From: Treponema sp. UBA1793
GTDB lineage: Bacteria; Spirochaetota; Spirochaetia; Treponematales; Treponemataceae
Assembly (NCBI GenBank): GCA_002314445.1
Contig: DCFX01000057.1
Location: 1 to 64,000 of the forward strand
DNA length: 64,000 nucleotides
Direction of reading: 5' to 3'
Below, piece after piece: positions 48,984 through 57,974 of this stretch; position 1 is the first letter of the stretch; each line of letters opens with the position of its first letter. Both the position numbers and the translations under genes were made by a program. Under the pieces are notes generated by a model that did no database searches, was not told the DNA's origin, and was given only the letters and a program-made list of their open reading frames with translations.

Positions 48984-50081
48984 GTGCTTATTCGTTATGG
49001 AACTGATAAAAACGGCAGACCTGTTAAAAAAGCTGTAATTTATACAAAATCAGAACATGGTATTCCGAAGGAAAAAATTGATATTGATGCTCTTCGTATA
49101 GTTGAACGCCTGCGGGATGCAGGTTTCAATTCTTACGTTGTGGGAGGGGCTGTCCGCGATCTGATCGTGGGCAACATTCCCAAGGATTTTGATATTGTAA
49201 CAGATGCAACGCCGTCAAGAATAAAGAAAATTTTCAGAAATTCCCGTATAATCGGCCGTCGCTTCAGGCTTGTGCATGTTATTTCAGGGGCAAAAATTTT
49301 TGAGGTGTGTACGTTCCGCTCTATAGCGGACGGCTCAGTCGGAAATGATTTTGGTTCCATGGATGAAGATGTACGCCGCCGTGATTTTACTCTTAATGCA
49401 CTTTATTATGATCCTGTTAAAGAACAGATAATTGATTATGTCGGCGGTGTGCGCGATATCCGGAAGCATATCCTCCGACCTGTTATACCCCTTGACAGAA
49501 TATTTGTTGAGGATCCGGTGCGTATGCTTCGTGCAGTAAAATACTCTGCAACAACATGTGCACGGATGTCTTTTACACTGCGCCGGAAAATCCGACGTTC
49601 AGCAAACCTTCTCGCCGAAATATCGCCGTCACGGCTTACGGAAGAGCTGCTTAAAATAATCAACAGCGGCCATGCGTACGACATAGTCCGTGAAGCACTT
49701 GATACAGATTTGTATATGTATCTGCAGCCTGCTGCCTCCGCGTTGATGTATGCTGACAAAAATTTTGAAAGTTCGTATATGCTGAATCTCAAAAAACTCG
49801 ATAAGCTTTGTACCGCCGGCGATGATGCCCGGTTGGGCCGGAAGCTTGTCTTCCTTATTACGGATTTTGTGGATACGCTTACCGACTGGAAAAGGGAAAT
49901 TGCCGCGAATACTTCGCCTGCTGAATTATACATGCGGACATGGAACGAGTGCCGCAGGTTCGTGCTGCCTATGAATCCGCAGAGAAGCGAGCTTGAATTT
50001 GCCGTCAGGGCGGTGCTTACATCTCTGGGCATTACAGTCCGTGTGCCGAAACACAGATATCAGGCAAGGCCTGCAGAATGA
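48984..50081 (+). CDS. pcnB: Poly(A) polymerase / CCA-adding-type nucleotidyltransferase
   Basis: The start is set at GTG 48984 from the promoter; the upstream in-frame GTG 48900 lies inside the hydrolase gene. The 365-residue protein has a class II nucleotidyltransferase head: GGAVRDLIVG, catalytic DFDIVTDA, RRDFTLNALYYD, and the RNA-binding block ILRPVIPLDRIFVEDPVRML in two parts. The N-terminal leader RYGTDKNGRPVKKAVIYTK and the basic body favour poly(A) polymerase over the CCA enzyme, though the two are hard to separate by sequence. Its TGA is followed two bases later by the start of the pseudouridine synthase gene. Confidence 0.87.
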   Translation: MLIRYGTDKNGRPVKKAVIYTKSEHGIPKEKIDIDALRIVERLRDAGFNSYVVGGAVRDLIVGNIPKDFDIVTDATPSRIKKIFRNSRIIGRRFRLVHVISGAKIFEVCTFRSIADGSVGNDFGSMDEDVRRRDFTLNALYYDPVKEQIIDYVGGVRDIRKHILRPVIPLDRIFVEDPVRMLRAVKYSATTCARMSFTLRRKIRRSANLLAEISPSRLTEELLKIINSGHAYDIVREALDTDLYMYLQPAASALMYADKNFESSYMLNLKKLDKLCTAGDDARLGRKLVFLITDFVDTLTDWKREIAANTSPAELYMRTWNECRRFVLPMNPQRSELEFAVRAVLTSLGITVRVPKHRYQARPAE

Positions 50082-50082
50082 A

Positions 50083-51054
50083 ATGAAGTTCGAAAAATTT
50101 GAAGCCGGTCCGGGAGACAACGGGAGACGTGCAGACAGGGTGCTCCGCCGTTTTCTGCCGGCAGCAAGTCTTTCATCAGTTTACAGTTCAATCCGTAAGG
50201 GATTTATCCGCATTAACGACAAAAAAATCGGAGCTGATTCACGTGTTTTTCAGGGAGATATCCTGTCTGTAGCTTCATTCCTGCTTGAAACCCAGGGTAC
50301 GGCTGCTTCAGATGTTCACGCCGGTTATAAGTTTCCTTATGAAATCATCTTTAAAAATGAACATTTTTTAGTGCTGAACAAGCCCTACGATATTACAGTA
50401 CAGGGAAAGAATTCCATTGCGGATGATGTTGCATCATATTATGCTTCTGTAAAAGATAAAATGCCTGCATCGCTTTCTTTTGCTCCGGGACCTCTGCACA
50501 GGCTTGACCGGAAGACAACCGGAGTGCTTTTTTTTTCATGGAGCCTGGAAGGGGCTCGGTGGTTTTCAGATTTGATTGCTTCCCACGAACTTGAAAAAAA
50601 ATATATTGGTCTTGTTCAGGGGAAGGTATCCGCGATGTATGAGTGGGAAGATTTTATTGAAAAGGAAACAGATGATTCAAGTGCGTTCCATACAGTCAGC
50701 ATCGTAAAGACCCCTGAACAGGGAGGAAAGCGTGCTTATACAAAAGTCGAACCGCTGGACAGCGGGATATACAACGGTACTCCTGTAACGCTCGTAAGAT
50801 TTACGATACAGACAGGGCGAATGCATCAGATACGTGCACAGTCTTCTTTTCACGGTTTTCCCCTTCTCGGCGATACAGCATACGGCGGAAAGGCAATACG
50901 CGGGAATCAGGATTTTTTTCTTCACGCATATGAAGTGTGTGTGCCCGACAATCGGTTGGGACTTCCTGTTTCCGTGAAAGCAGGCATTTCGACAAATTTT
51001 AAAAAAATGTTAAATAAATTATTGATAAACTGGAGAAAGTCCTTTATACTTTAA
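50083..51054 (+). CDS. RluA-family 23S rRNA pseudouridine synthase
   Basis: ATG 50083 starts one base after the pcnB stop. The 323-residue protein has an N-terminal S4 RNA-binding domain (about 10-75: VLRRFLPAASLSSVYSSIRKG is cut as LRRFLPAASLSSVYS) and the pseudouridine synthase core with LNKPYDI, catalytic aspartate in HRLDRKTTGV, and GRMHQIRAQ. Domain layout matches RluC/RluD; which uridines are modified cannot be read from the sequence. Confidence 0.9.
   Translation: MKFEKFEAGPGDNGRRADRVLRRFLPAASLSSVYSSIRKGFIRINDKKIGADSRVFQGDILSVASFLLETQGTAASDVHAGYKFPYEIIFKNEHFLVLNKPYDITVQGKNSIADDVASYYASVKDKMPASLSFAPGPLHRLDRKTTGVLFFSWSLEGARWFSDLIASHELEKKYIGLVQGKVSAMYEWEDFIEKETDDSSAFHTVSIVKTPEQGGKRAYTKVEPLDSGIYNGTPVTLVRFTIQTGRMHQIRAQSSFHGFPLLGDTAYGGKAIRGNQDFFLHAYEVCVPDNRLGLPVSVKAGISTNFKKMLNKLLINWRKSFIL
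51023..51051 (+). promoter_or_regulatory. Promoter of the ATPase/Asp23-fusion gene
   Basis: TTGATA near 51023, 17 bases, TATACT near 51046-51051, inside the end of the pseudouridine synthase gene. A short leader with AAGG leads to GTG 51069. Confidence 0.6.
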
Positions 51055-51068
51055 CCAAGGTTTGTTTT

Positions 51069-51986
51069 GTGCAATTCTTACATAAAATTTTAAAGGAGCT
51101 TCTTCAGCCGTTCAAGACTGATACTGTGTATGCGCTCGTCGGAGAAAGCGGCACCGGCAAAAGTTACAATGCGAAACTTGTAGCAGAGCGATATGGTCTT
51201 AATGCTATCATTGACGACGGGCTTCTTATACAGGACGACAAAATTCTTGCCGGCCGTTCCGCAAAAAGCGAAAAAACATATATGGGAGCTGTCCGCGTTG
51301 CACTTTTTGACGACAAGGAACACCGGGACGAAATTGCGCGGAAAATAAAACATTATCATATAAGACGCATCCTCATACTTGGTACGTCTGAAAAAATGGT
51401 GATGAAGATTGCAACCCGCCTGCAGCTTCCTCCTCCGGCGAAATTCCTGCACATAGAAGATATTGTCAGTAAAGAAGATATTGAACTTGCCGTAAAATCC
51501 CGCCAGATTGAAGGAAAACATGTTATTCCAGTTGCCTCAATTGAGGTACGGCGGCGTTATCCTCAGATTTTTACGAACGGCATCCGCTTTACATTTCACC
51601 GCTCGAATCCTCTGAATGTCGTTTCTACTGACAGCAGAAGGGACAGCAAAGTTGTTGAAAAATCTGTTGTACAGCCTGAATTTTCGAAAAAAAGCCGTGT
51701 TAATATTTCCGAGGCAGCTCTTGTGCAAATGGCCTCTATATGCATCCGGGAATATGACGACGGTATCCGTGTTAAAAAAATGACAGTAAAGACAGACAGC
51801 AGAGGTTACCGTCTTATTATTACCATTGATATTCCTGCAGATATTTCTTCATCTGCAGGGCTGCCGCTTACAAAGAGGGTTGACAATCTACAGAAAAAAA
51901 TGATTGACAGAATAGAGGGCAGTACTGGAATTTTTATAGAAGAAGTCAATATCATTATGGATAAAGTCACTACAACGGAAAAATAA
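51069..51986 (+). CDS. P-loop ATPase fused to an Asp23/Gls24-like domain
   Basis: A 305-residue protein starting with GTG. Residues 1-165 form a P-loop domain with Walker A GESGTGKS at 25-32 and a RILILGTSE strand. Residues from about 205 (VNISEAALVQMASICIREYD) to 300 read like an Asp23/Gls24 envelope-stress domain: helix, VKTDSRGYRLIITIDI strand pair, then KKMIDRIEGSTGIFIEEVNI. The two halves are joined by a variable basic linker. I know of no assigned function; nucleotide-controlled envelope or RNA-associated scaffold is a guess. It has its own promoter. Confidence 0.65.
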   Translation: MQFLHKILKELLQPFKTDTVYALVGESGTGKSYNAKLVAERYGLNAIIDDGLLIQDDKILAGRSAKSEKTYMGAVRVALFDDKEHRDEIARKIKHYHIRRILILGTSEKMVMKIATRLQLPPPAKFLHIEDIVSKEDIELAVKSRQIEGKHVIPVASIEVRRRYPQIFTNGIRFTFHRSNPLNVVSTDSRRDSKVVEKSVVQPEFSKKSRVNISEAALVQMASICIREYDDGIRVKKMTVKTDSRGYRLIITIDIPADISSSAGLPLTKRVDNLQKKMIDRIEGSTGIFIEEVNIIMDKVTTTEK

Positions 51987-52025
51987 GGGCTAGTAAAAAA
52001 AAAACCTTAATGATAGTATATCATT

Positions 52026-52505
52026 ATGTTGTTGTCTGTAAGAGAGCAGCTAAAGCTGTTTTTTATGAATCCTGTCTTTTTATCATGCATCTGCAGCTGG
52101 TTCTGTGCCCAGTTCATGAAAACAATTATTTCTCTTTGCTACGGACGGATCCACAGTTTTACTGAATTATTTGAAATGATGTTCTGGCGTACAGGAAGTC
52201 TCCCTTCAAGTCATTCTGCAATTGTGTCTGCTCTTTGTACTGCAATAGCATTCCATTCTGGTATTAATTCTGATGTTTTTGTACTGTCGCTTTGTTTTTT
52301 TCTTGTTACTATACGGGATGCACTCGGTGTCCGGCGTGCGAACGGCATTCAGGCTAAAAAACTTAACGAAATAGGTAAAGCTCTCGACAGTCAGAGACTT
52401 ATTCAGTATAAATCAATGAAAGAAGTTCAGGGACATACGCCTCTCGAAGTGTTTGTCGGATGTCTGCTTGGTTTCTCAATCGGGCTTGCTTTTTTTGTTT
52501 TGTGA
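52026..52505 (+). CDS. Divergent PAP2-family membrane protein (YuiD-like)
   Basis: A 159-residue membrane protein of the DUF212 / divergent PAP2 type. Visible motifs are GSLPSSHSAIVSAL (the phosphatase SxxxSxH-like core), RDALGVRRANGIQA and GHTPLEVFVGCLLG. Three or four membrane segments. Such proteins are small lipid- or undecaprenyl-phosphatase-like enzymes of unclear substrate. No ribosome binding site is visible; a -10-like TAGTAT lies six bases before ATG 52026, but the -35 match is poor. Confidence 0.82.
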   Translation: MLLSVREQLKLFFMNPVFLSCICSWFCAQFMKTIISLCYGRIHSFTELFEMMFWRTGSLPSSHSAIVSALCTAIAFHSGINSDVFVLSLCFFLVTIRDALGVRRANGIQAKKLNEIGKALDSQRLIQYKSMKEVQGHTPLEVFVGCLLGFSIGLAFFVL

Positions 52506-52516
52506 AGAATAGTCAT

Positions 52517-53929
52517 ATGAGCCCATCATTTAAAAAAATCCTGATTTTATCATGTATATCAGTGTCCTCTGTTGTCTTCCTTTTTTTATTCAGAACCGTA
52601 CCTTCCGGTAATTTATGGAAAGGGTATCGCATTATGTATGTTTCTTCCGGTTGTGATAATCAGTATGCAGAATCTGTTATTGCAAAAGCGGGATGCACCG
52701 GCGTTATTGATTTTGCATCACAAAATGTCCCTCTTGCACTTCCGGGGGATTCACCTGAGGTTTCCCTTGCTGCGGCAGATGCTGACAAATCCGGATATCT
52801 TTTCAGACGCAGCGCATATTTTTTTGACAAAGGAGGGGCTTACCGTCTGTATTACATTCCTGATGAGCATGAAAAGAATGCCCGGGCTGCTGTTTTATCT
52901 TTGCTGCAGGCAGGTATAAGCTGCGGCATTGACACTCAGACTGAATATCCCTGGATAATTCCTGTAATATGCTGTTGTTTTGCAGCCTTTCTCTGCATAC
53001 TTTCTCCTCACCGTTTTGTTTTCGGCCTTGCCTCTGTCATACCTGTTTTTTTCTCATTTTGTATGCCTTTTTACCCGGGCGCCTCGGCCGTGTGCCTGCT
53101 GTTGTATGCTCTTTTTCTCATGCAGCAGGTTTGGGGAAGAAAAAATGCGTTTAATTTTCTCATAACGAATATACCTGTTATATTTTTTACGGCTGCGTCC
53201 GTTGTAATCGCGGTGATGACGTCTGTCACCTGCGGGCTGCTTTTTATAGCTGCTGCCGCCGGTTCTCTTTCTGTTGTGTATCTGCTCTGGGAAGCTGAAC
53301 ACCGGCGCGATATAAAATATCCGTTCGTCCCCGTCCAGATCCGTTCTGCAGAATCAGTACCGTTTATGACGAGAAGAACTGTACGGAGCATGGCAGTCTG
53401 TGCTTCGTTTATCATGATTCTTATTGCAGTGTCGCTGGTTTCTTCTGATTTTTCCCATAGTTCCTCAAAACAGCTTCAGCTTCCTGCGGCACAGAGGGGC
53501 GGAATTTCGGACAGTTTTCCGTCGCTTGATGATTATGTTCTGTGGTGCTGGAATGCGGAAAGTGCTCCATACCGCTCAATCAATACTTCTGATTATGAGG
53601 CGGAGAAACGGAAACCTAAGGACGGTGATACAGTACGCTTTCCGCAGTATGAAAACAGCACGGGAAGAATTAACGAAAGTTCTGTGGTGCTGAAATATGA
53701 TGCCGATTTTCGTAAAAAGACGGTTGCACAGATTGACAATCTTACATTTCCGGCAATTGAAAAGCTTATGAAAAAGCAGGGGAAGGCGTTTCGTGCCGGA
53801 TATGCTTTTTCAACGCCGGGAGGAAGCGGATTTGCTTATCTTGTGCTTATGATTGTTTCGGTGTGTATACCATTATTTTTTTTTGTATATACTTATTCAC
53901 AGATTTGCAGACGGAGTAAAAATAAATGA
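52517..53929 (+). CDS. Polytopic membrane protein at the head of the Rnf-like operon
   Basis: ATG 52517 gives a 470-residue protein. It has a membrane anchor (about 8-26), an extracytoplasmic domain with Cys pair to about 145, a bundle of four or five membrane helices (about 150-265), one more helix (about 295-315), a second extracytoplasmic segment with a Trp-Cys-Trp motif (DDYVLWCWNAES), and a last helix (GFAYLVLMIVSVCIPLFFF). I do not recognise the family. Its stop overlaps rnfC (ATGA), so it is translated with the Rnf genes and may be an extra subunit or assembly factor. Confidence 0.65.
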   Translation: MSPSFKKILILSCISVSSVVFLFLFRTVPSGNLWKGYRIMYVSSGCDNQYAESVIAKAGCTGVIDFASQNVPLALPGDSPEVSLAAADADKSGYLFRRSAYFFDKGGAYRLYYIPDEHEKNARAAVLSLLQAGISCGIDTQTEYPWIIPVICCCFAAFLCILSPHRFVFGLASVIPVFFSFCMPFYPGASAVCLLLYALFLMQQVWGRKNAFNFLITNIPVIFFTAASVVIAVMTSVTCGLLFIAAAAGSLSVVYLLWEAEHRRDIKYPFVPVQIRSAESVPFMTRRTVRSMAVCASFIMILIAVSLVSSDFSHSSSKQLQLPAAQRGGISDSFPSLDDYVLWCWNAESAPYRSINTSDYEAEKRKPKDGDTVRFPQYENSTGRINESSVVLKYDADFRKKTVAQIDNLTFPAIEKLMKKQGKAFRAGYAFSTPGGSGFAYLVLMIVSVCIPLFFFVYTYSQICRRSKNK

Positions 53930-55245
53930 AAATAATTCCTGTTGTTTATGCACAAAAACGAAGGCTTTTCAAAGGTGCTGTCAACGGATTCCTTCCGCGT
54001 ATTGTGACTGTTCCTCTTGTTCAGGAAAAAGGATGCAGATGCAGATGCCTTGTAAAGAAAGGTGACATAGTACGGGAGGGAGAAGTTATTGCCGTCCCTG
54101 ATTCAGGTTCTGCGCATCCTGCAAAAATTCATTCCTCTGTTCCCGGTACGGTGGAGGATATTGTATTGTGTATGGGACCGGACGGACGGCAGGAGAAAGC
54201 GGTAAAAATAAAAATGGGCGGTTCATTTTCCTATCTTGGAAAAAAGCAGCATGCTGCCGACTGGACATTGCTTTCCGCGGGTACTATTATCCAAGAACTT
54301 GCAGACAGAGGCGTTATCAATACATTCAACACTGTCGAGCCTGTTTCCCTTGCATCAGAAATAGAATCGAGAAAGGATAAAAAAAAGCGGCTGCTTGTTG
54401 TACGTCTTTATGATGAAGATCCGTCACGTGTTACCGATTCCCAGTTGTCTTCCCTGTACACGGACGATATATATGCAGGTGCGCTTATTACGGCTCGTGC
54501 CCTTGATGCGGCCGGAATTGTTTTTGTCTGCGATGCAAAATCCGATTTGCCGCGTATGACCAGTGAGGGCGGGATTCCCGTAGAAGCCGTCAAAGTCAAT
54601 ATTACGGAATACCCTGCCGGATTCCAGAAAGAAATAAGAAAATTTATAAAGAAAAATTTGAATGCACCACCGTTCTCTTCTGTATCTGCAGGTGATTTGT
54701 ATACAGATGCGTCGACAATGGTCGATGTATGCGACGTTGTAAAATACGGAATTCCGGTTATTGAAAAATTTGTATATGTTTCCGGCGACTGCGTTCCTGC
54801 TTCCGGTCTGCTGAAAGTCCGGATAGGTACATCAATGCGTTTTCTTGCCCAGCAGTGCGGCGGATTTACCGAATTACCTGCTGCCGTAATCGTAAACGGT
54901 CTTATGAGAGGTTGTTCCGCGGGGAGTCTTGATGCACCCGTGGCAAAATATGTAAAATCTGTTTCGTTTCTTCCCCAGTCGAAAGTGATGGACCAGCGGC
55001 AGTATTCATGCATACAATGCGGCTTGTGCCGGACTGTATGTCCAAGGAAACTGACGCCGGATGTTTTGTACAGGCATGCTTCAGGAGGAATGGAAGCCGA
55101 TGCGGAATATGTACGTTCTGCAAAATTCTGTTCCTGCTGTGGATTGTGTAATTTTGTATGCCCGGCCCGCCTGCCGATAAGTCAGGCAGTGAAACTGCTG
55201 AAAACGCAGGAAGTCAGTAAGGAGGCAGGTTATGTTCAGCAATAA
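53926..55245 (+). CDS. rnfC: RnfC-like electron-transport subunit, NADH site lost
   Basis: A 439-residue soluble subunit. The N-terminal RnfC barrel-sandwich region is present (VTVPLVQEKG, VKKGDIVREGEVIAV, HSSVPGTVEDI), and two 4Fe-4S motifs are intact near the C-terminus: CIQCGLCRTVCP at 362-373 and CSCCGLCNFVCP at 402-413. In between, the glycine-rich FMN/NADH motif GGAxFP and the NGAECEPY block of normal RnfC are missing (the region reads LSAGTIIQELADRGV and VVRLYDEDPS). The protein therefore probably passes electrons through its clusters but does not oxidise NADH itself. It overlaps the upstream membrane gene by four bases and rnfD by 14. Confidence 0.85.
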   Translation: MKIIPVVYAQKRRLFKGAVNGFLPRIVTVPLVQEKGCRCRCLVKKGDIVREGEVIAVPDSGSAHPAKIHSSVPGTVEDIVLCMGPDGRQEKAVKIKMGGSFSYLGKKQHAADWTLLSAGTIIQELADRGVINTFNTVEPVSLASEIESRKDKKKRLLVVRLYDEDPSRVTDSQLSSLYTDDIYAGALITARALDAAGIVFVCDAKSDLPRMTSEGGIPVEAVKVNITEYPAGFQKEIRKFIKKNLNAPPFSSVSAGDLYTDASTMVDVCDVVKYGIPVIEKFVYVSGDCVPASGLLKVRIGTSMRFLAQQCGGFTELPAAVIVNGLMRGCSAGSLDAPVAKYVKSVSFLPQSKVMDQRQYSCIQCGLCRTVCPRKLTPDVLYRHASGGMEADAEYVRSAKFCSCCGLCNFVCPARLPISQAVKLLKTQEVSKEAGYVQQ

Positions 55246-56308
55246 AAAAGACATGTTGTATAATAAAACGCTTATTCGTCCGTTTATGTATGCATTTCCT
55301 TCTATCGGAAATACATCTCTTATGCTGACGGTTCTTCTTTCTTTGCAGTTATTTATGCTGCTGCTGACAAAAAGTTATACTGCGCTCATTGTCGTAGGTT
55401 CATCTCTGGCTGGTTTTGTTTGTGCCGAAGTACTTGTCGGCCTGTATCACAGACCATACCGTTTTTCAGTGATGACCAGCGTCGTACAGGGAATTATTGC
55501 AGGAATGCTGCTTCCGTCGACGTTTCCGCCGGTTTCCGTTTTTCTTATCACCTTTTTTACCATGCTTCTCTCAAAATGTATGTTTGGAGGATTTGCGGAT
55601 GCATGGACTAATGCGGCTGTCGTTGCGGTTGCTTCCGCATGGATTATAGGTATGACCGCCTTCCCTCAGCTTGCAGTTACAAAAGATTTGCTACAGATGA
55701 GAAATCCTTCATACATGCTTATACAAAACGGTACTTTTCCTATTTTGAAATTTGATCCGCCGGTTACAGAGGCACTTAACAATACATTTTTCGGGTTGCT
55801 GAAGGTATCTATTCCGGACGGGTATATTTCCATGCTGTGGGATACAAACTCTATAATACCTGCTTTCAGGTTTAATCTGCTTACGCTTTTTTCATCCATA
55901 GTCTTATTCGGTTCAGGAATGCTGAGAATGCTTATTCCGTTTTGTTTTCTTGCCACCTACAGCCTGCTAGTCAGGTTTGCAGGCCCTTTGCTTTGCGGCG
56001 GAACATTAGGGCAGGGTGATATACTTCTTGCGATGCTTACAAGCGGAACGCTTTTTTGTGCGGTTTTTGTAATACAGTGGTACGGAACTACGCCGCTTAC
56101 TTATACAGGCAGGACACTATATGGTATACTGTCCGGGGTACTTGCTTTTTTTATTGCCGGCTGCGGAACTTCATCTTCCGGTATGGTATTTGCAATTCTT
56201 TGTGCAAATATTATTTCTCCTGTGATTCAGGTTATTGAAGATAATAATAATAAAAAAGCACTTCATAAGATGCTTGATGAAAATATAAAAGATGAAGGTA
56301 TCAACTGA
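55232..56308 (+). CDS. rnfD: RnfD-like membrane subunit
   Basis: A 358-residue integral membrane protein with nine or ten helices. Family features: LIRPFMYAFPSIGN start, YRFSVMTSVVQGIIAGMLLP (the conserved riboflavin-pocket region), KCMFGGFADAWTNAA (degenerate form of the usual GGxGxNxFNPA) and late SGVLAFFIAGCGTS. The SGAT-type threonine that carries covalent FMN in normal RnfD is not found. It starts inside rnfC behind AAGGAGG and its stop overlaps the next start (TGATGG). Confidence 0.85.
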   Translation: MFSNKKDMLYNKTLIRPFMYAFPSIGNTSLMLTVLLSLQLFMLLLTKSYTALIVVGSSLAGFVCAEVLVGLYHRPYRFSVMTSVVQGIIAGMLLPSTFPPVSVFLITFFTMLLSKCMFGGFADAWTNAAVVAVASAWIIGMTAFPQLAVTKDLLQMRNPSYMLIQNGTFPILKFDPPVTEALNNTFFGLLKVSIPDGYISMLWDTNSIIPAFRFNLLTLFSSIVLFGSGMLRMLIPFCFLATYSLLVRFAGPLLCGGTLGQGDILLAMLTSGTLFCAVFVIQWYGTTPLTYTGRTLYGILSGVLAFFIAGCGTSSSGMVFAILCANIISPVIQVIEDNNNKKALHKMLDENIKDEGIN

Positions 56309-56781
56309 TGGCAGTAGAAAATTCTTCAAAGAAATTATTAAAACAATACGGCATATTCACAGGCATCCTTTTGGGAATGTTTGCGCTTCTTATTCTGGTT
56401 ATCTTTTTTTCCGAAAATAAGTGGCGTACTGGTTTGAAAAATAAGATAGAACAGGTACTGGAAGAAGAAGAAAAGCCTGCAAAATGGTCGGTAGGCGATT
56501 ATGTTGAAATAAAAGCCCCCATGGCATTAAGCGCGGCATGTTTTCAGGCAAGAAGAAAAGATACTGGAGCTAAAGGTTATGTCCTTATGCTCAGAATTGA
56601 AACTTTATACGGCCCGTTTCCAGCCGTTTTCGTATACGACGAAAAAAAAGGTGCCCAATTTGTCGGCATATACGGGTTAAAGGGAAGGGTTCGTGATATA
56701 ATCGGAAACGGCAAGAATGATGCAAGAATCAATTTCTGGATAACGCGCATACCGGAAATTGTGAGTAAAACGGTTGAATAG
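56308..56781 (+). CDS. rnfG: RnfG-like protein, truncated and without flavinylation motif
   Basis: A 157-residue protein with one N-terminal membrane helix (about 16-36) and an extracytoplasmic domain. The domain keeps the strand pattern of an FMN_bind fold (GYVLMLRIETLYGPFPAVFV, then GAQFVGIYGLKGRV) but ends before the SGATxTS motif whose threonine carries FMN in RnfG. Normal RnfG is about 200 residues. The gene's position between rnfD and rnfE is the standard one, which is the main ground for the name. Confidence 0.6.
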   Translation: MAVENSSKKLLKQYGIFTGILLGMFALLILVIFFSENKWRTGLKNKIEQVLEEEEKPAKWSVGDYVEIKAPMALSAACFQARRKDTGAKGYVLMLRIETLYGPFPAVFVYDEKKGAQFVGIYGLKGRVRDIIGNGKNDARINFWITRIPEIVSKTVE

Positions 56782-56800
56782 GGCGGAAAGGAGTCTGAAA

Positions 56801-57421
56801 GTGATAAACAAAAAATCTATATACGTTTATATTGCGGCGACACTTGCCATGCTGATTCCTGCTCCCGGACGTTTTGCGTGCGGAGTAATTCTTGTACTTG
56901 AATTGAATGTTCTGATGCTCGCAGGGACACTTTTGAAAGATTTGATCAAAAAGCTTGAGCTTCATCAGGTTGGTACCGTTATGCTTCTTTCCATGCTGAT
57001 TGCCGTTACAATGCTTATACGCCAGATTGTCGCGTTCTCAATACCTGAAATGGCCATTCAGCTCGGTTTTATTATGTATCTGCCTACAGTGTCGTCTTTT
57101 TTTATCGGATACATGTTCGGAGACCCGTACAGCAGTTTACGCAATTCTCTGGCAAAAAATATGAAGCACAGTCTTTTATATTCGATTTTTGCGCTTGTTT
57201 TTTTCCTGTTGAGAGATATCGCCGGGTTCGGAACTATTACATTATTAACGAATCATGGTGTACAGGAAATTGTTTTGTTTAATTCCGGGAAAATAGATGC
57301 ACTTGTTTTTTTTGCAACAATACCAGGGGCGCTTGTGTGTACTGCGGGAATTCTTATACTATATGTATATGTAATTAACAAACTTGAAATTGTGAAAAAT
57401 GCGGAGCTGATAAATGATTAA
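56801..57421 (+). CDS. rnfE: RnfE-like membrane subunit
   Basis: The start is GTG 56801 behind AAAGGAG; a TTG at 56774 is less likely. The 206-residue protein has six membrane helices, ordered as in RnfE/NqrD. The LGLCP motif whose cysteine helps bind the intramembrane 2Fe-2S cluster is replaced (TLAMLIPAPG). The C-terminal part includes HSLLYSIFALVFFLLRDI. Its end overlaps rnfA by eight bases. Confidence 0.75.
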   Translation: MINKKSIYVYIAATLAMLIPAPGRFACGVILVLELNVLMLAGTLLKDLIKKLELHQVGTVMLLSMLIAVTMLIRQIVAFSIPEMAIQLGFIMYLPTVSSFFIGYMFGDPYSSLRNSLAKNMKHSLLYSIFALVFFLLRDIAGFGTITLLTNHGVQEIVLFNSGKIDALVFFATIPGALVCTAGILILYVYVINKLEIVKNAELIND

Positions 57422-57974
57422 CATGATTTTTTATTATTTATTTTATTGTTCTGCAGTGTTTGTATACGGAATCGGGATAAACAGGACTGCTGTCATAAGC
57501 CGTTCTATGGACAGGCCTCTGTTTTTTCAATTAATAAAATGCACAATCGCTGTTCTATGTTCAACAGCTCTGTCATGGGTTATAATAATGCAGCTGCTTA
57601 TTCCCTCTGGCCTTGTAGAGCTGTATCCGCTTATAGCGCTGCTTATATATTTGTCTGTTGCGGTTTTTGTTGAAATCCTTATACGGATAACAACGAGGCT
57701 CAAGACTTCGGAATTTGCAGTATCGTATCTTATTATTCTGCTTTCCCTTAACGAAAGTACGGGAATACTGGACGCTCTGGTGATTGCGTTAAGTTGTACG
57801 ATGTCGTTTGTCATTATCCTCCCTGTTTTGTTTGCACTTCGCCGGAGAATTGAGATTGCGAGATCCCGCACTGATAAAATGAAAAAGAAAAGTTTTATTA
57901 TGCTTGCAATGGCAGTAATTATTATAAGTCTTGCAGTGTGGAATGTTTCATGGCTGAATCAGGGGGTGCTCTGA
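57414..57974 (+). CDS. rnfA: RnfA-like membrane subunit
   Basis: A 186-residue protein with six membrane helices, antiparallel partner of RnfE. The GLCPFLG motif of normal RnfA reads GIGINRTAV, so the conserved cysteine is Asn. A Ser/Arg-rich segment with NESTGIL lies where RnfA has a conserved loop. Overlaps rnfE (eight bases) and rnfB (one base). Confidence 0.75.
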   Translation: MINMIFYYLFYCSAVFVYGIGINRTAVISRSMDRPLFFQLIKCTIAVLCSTALSWVIIMQLLIPSGLVELYPLIALLIYLSVAVFVEILIRITTRLKTSEFAVSYLIILLSLNESTGILDALVIALSCTMSFVIILPVLFALRRRIEIARSRTDKMKKKSFIMLAMAVIIISLAVWNVSWLNQGVL

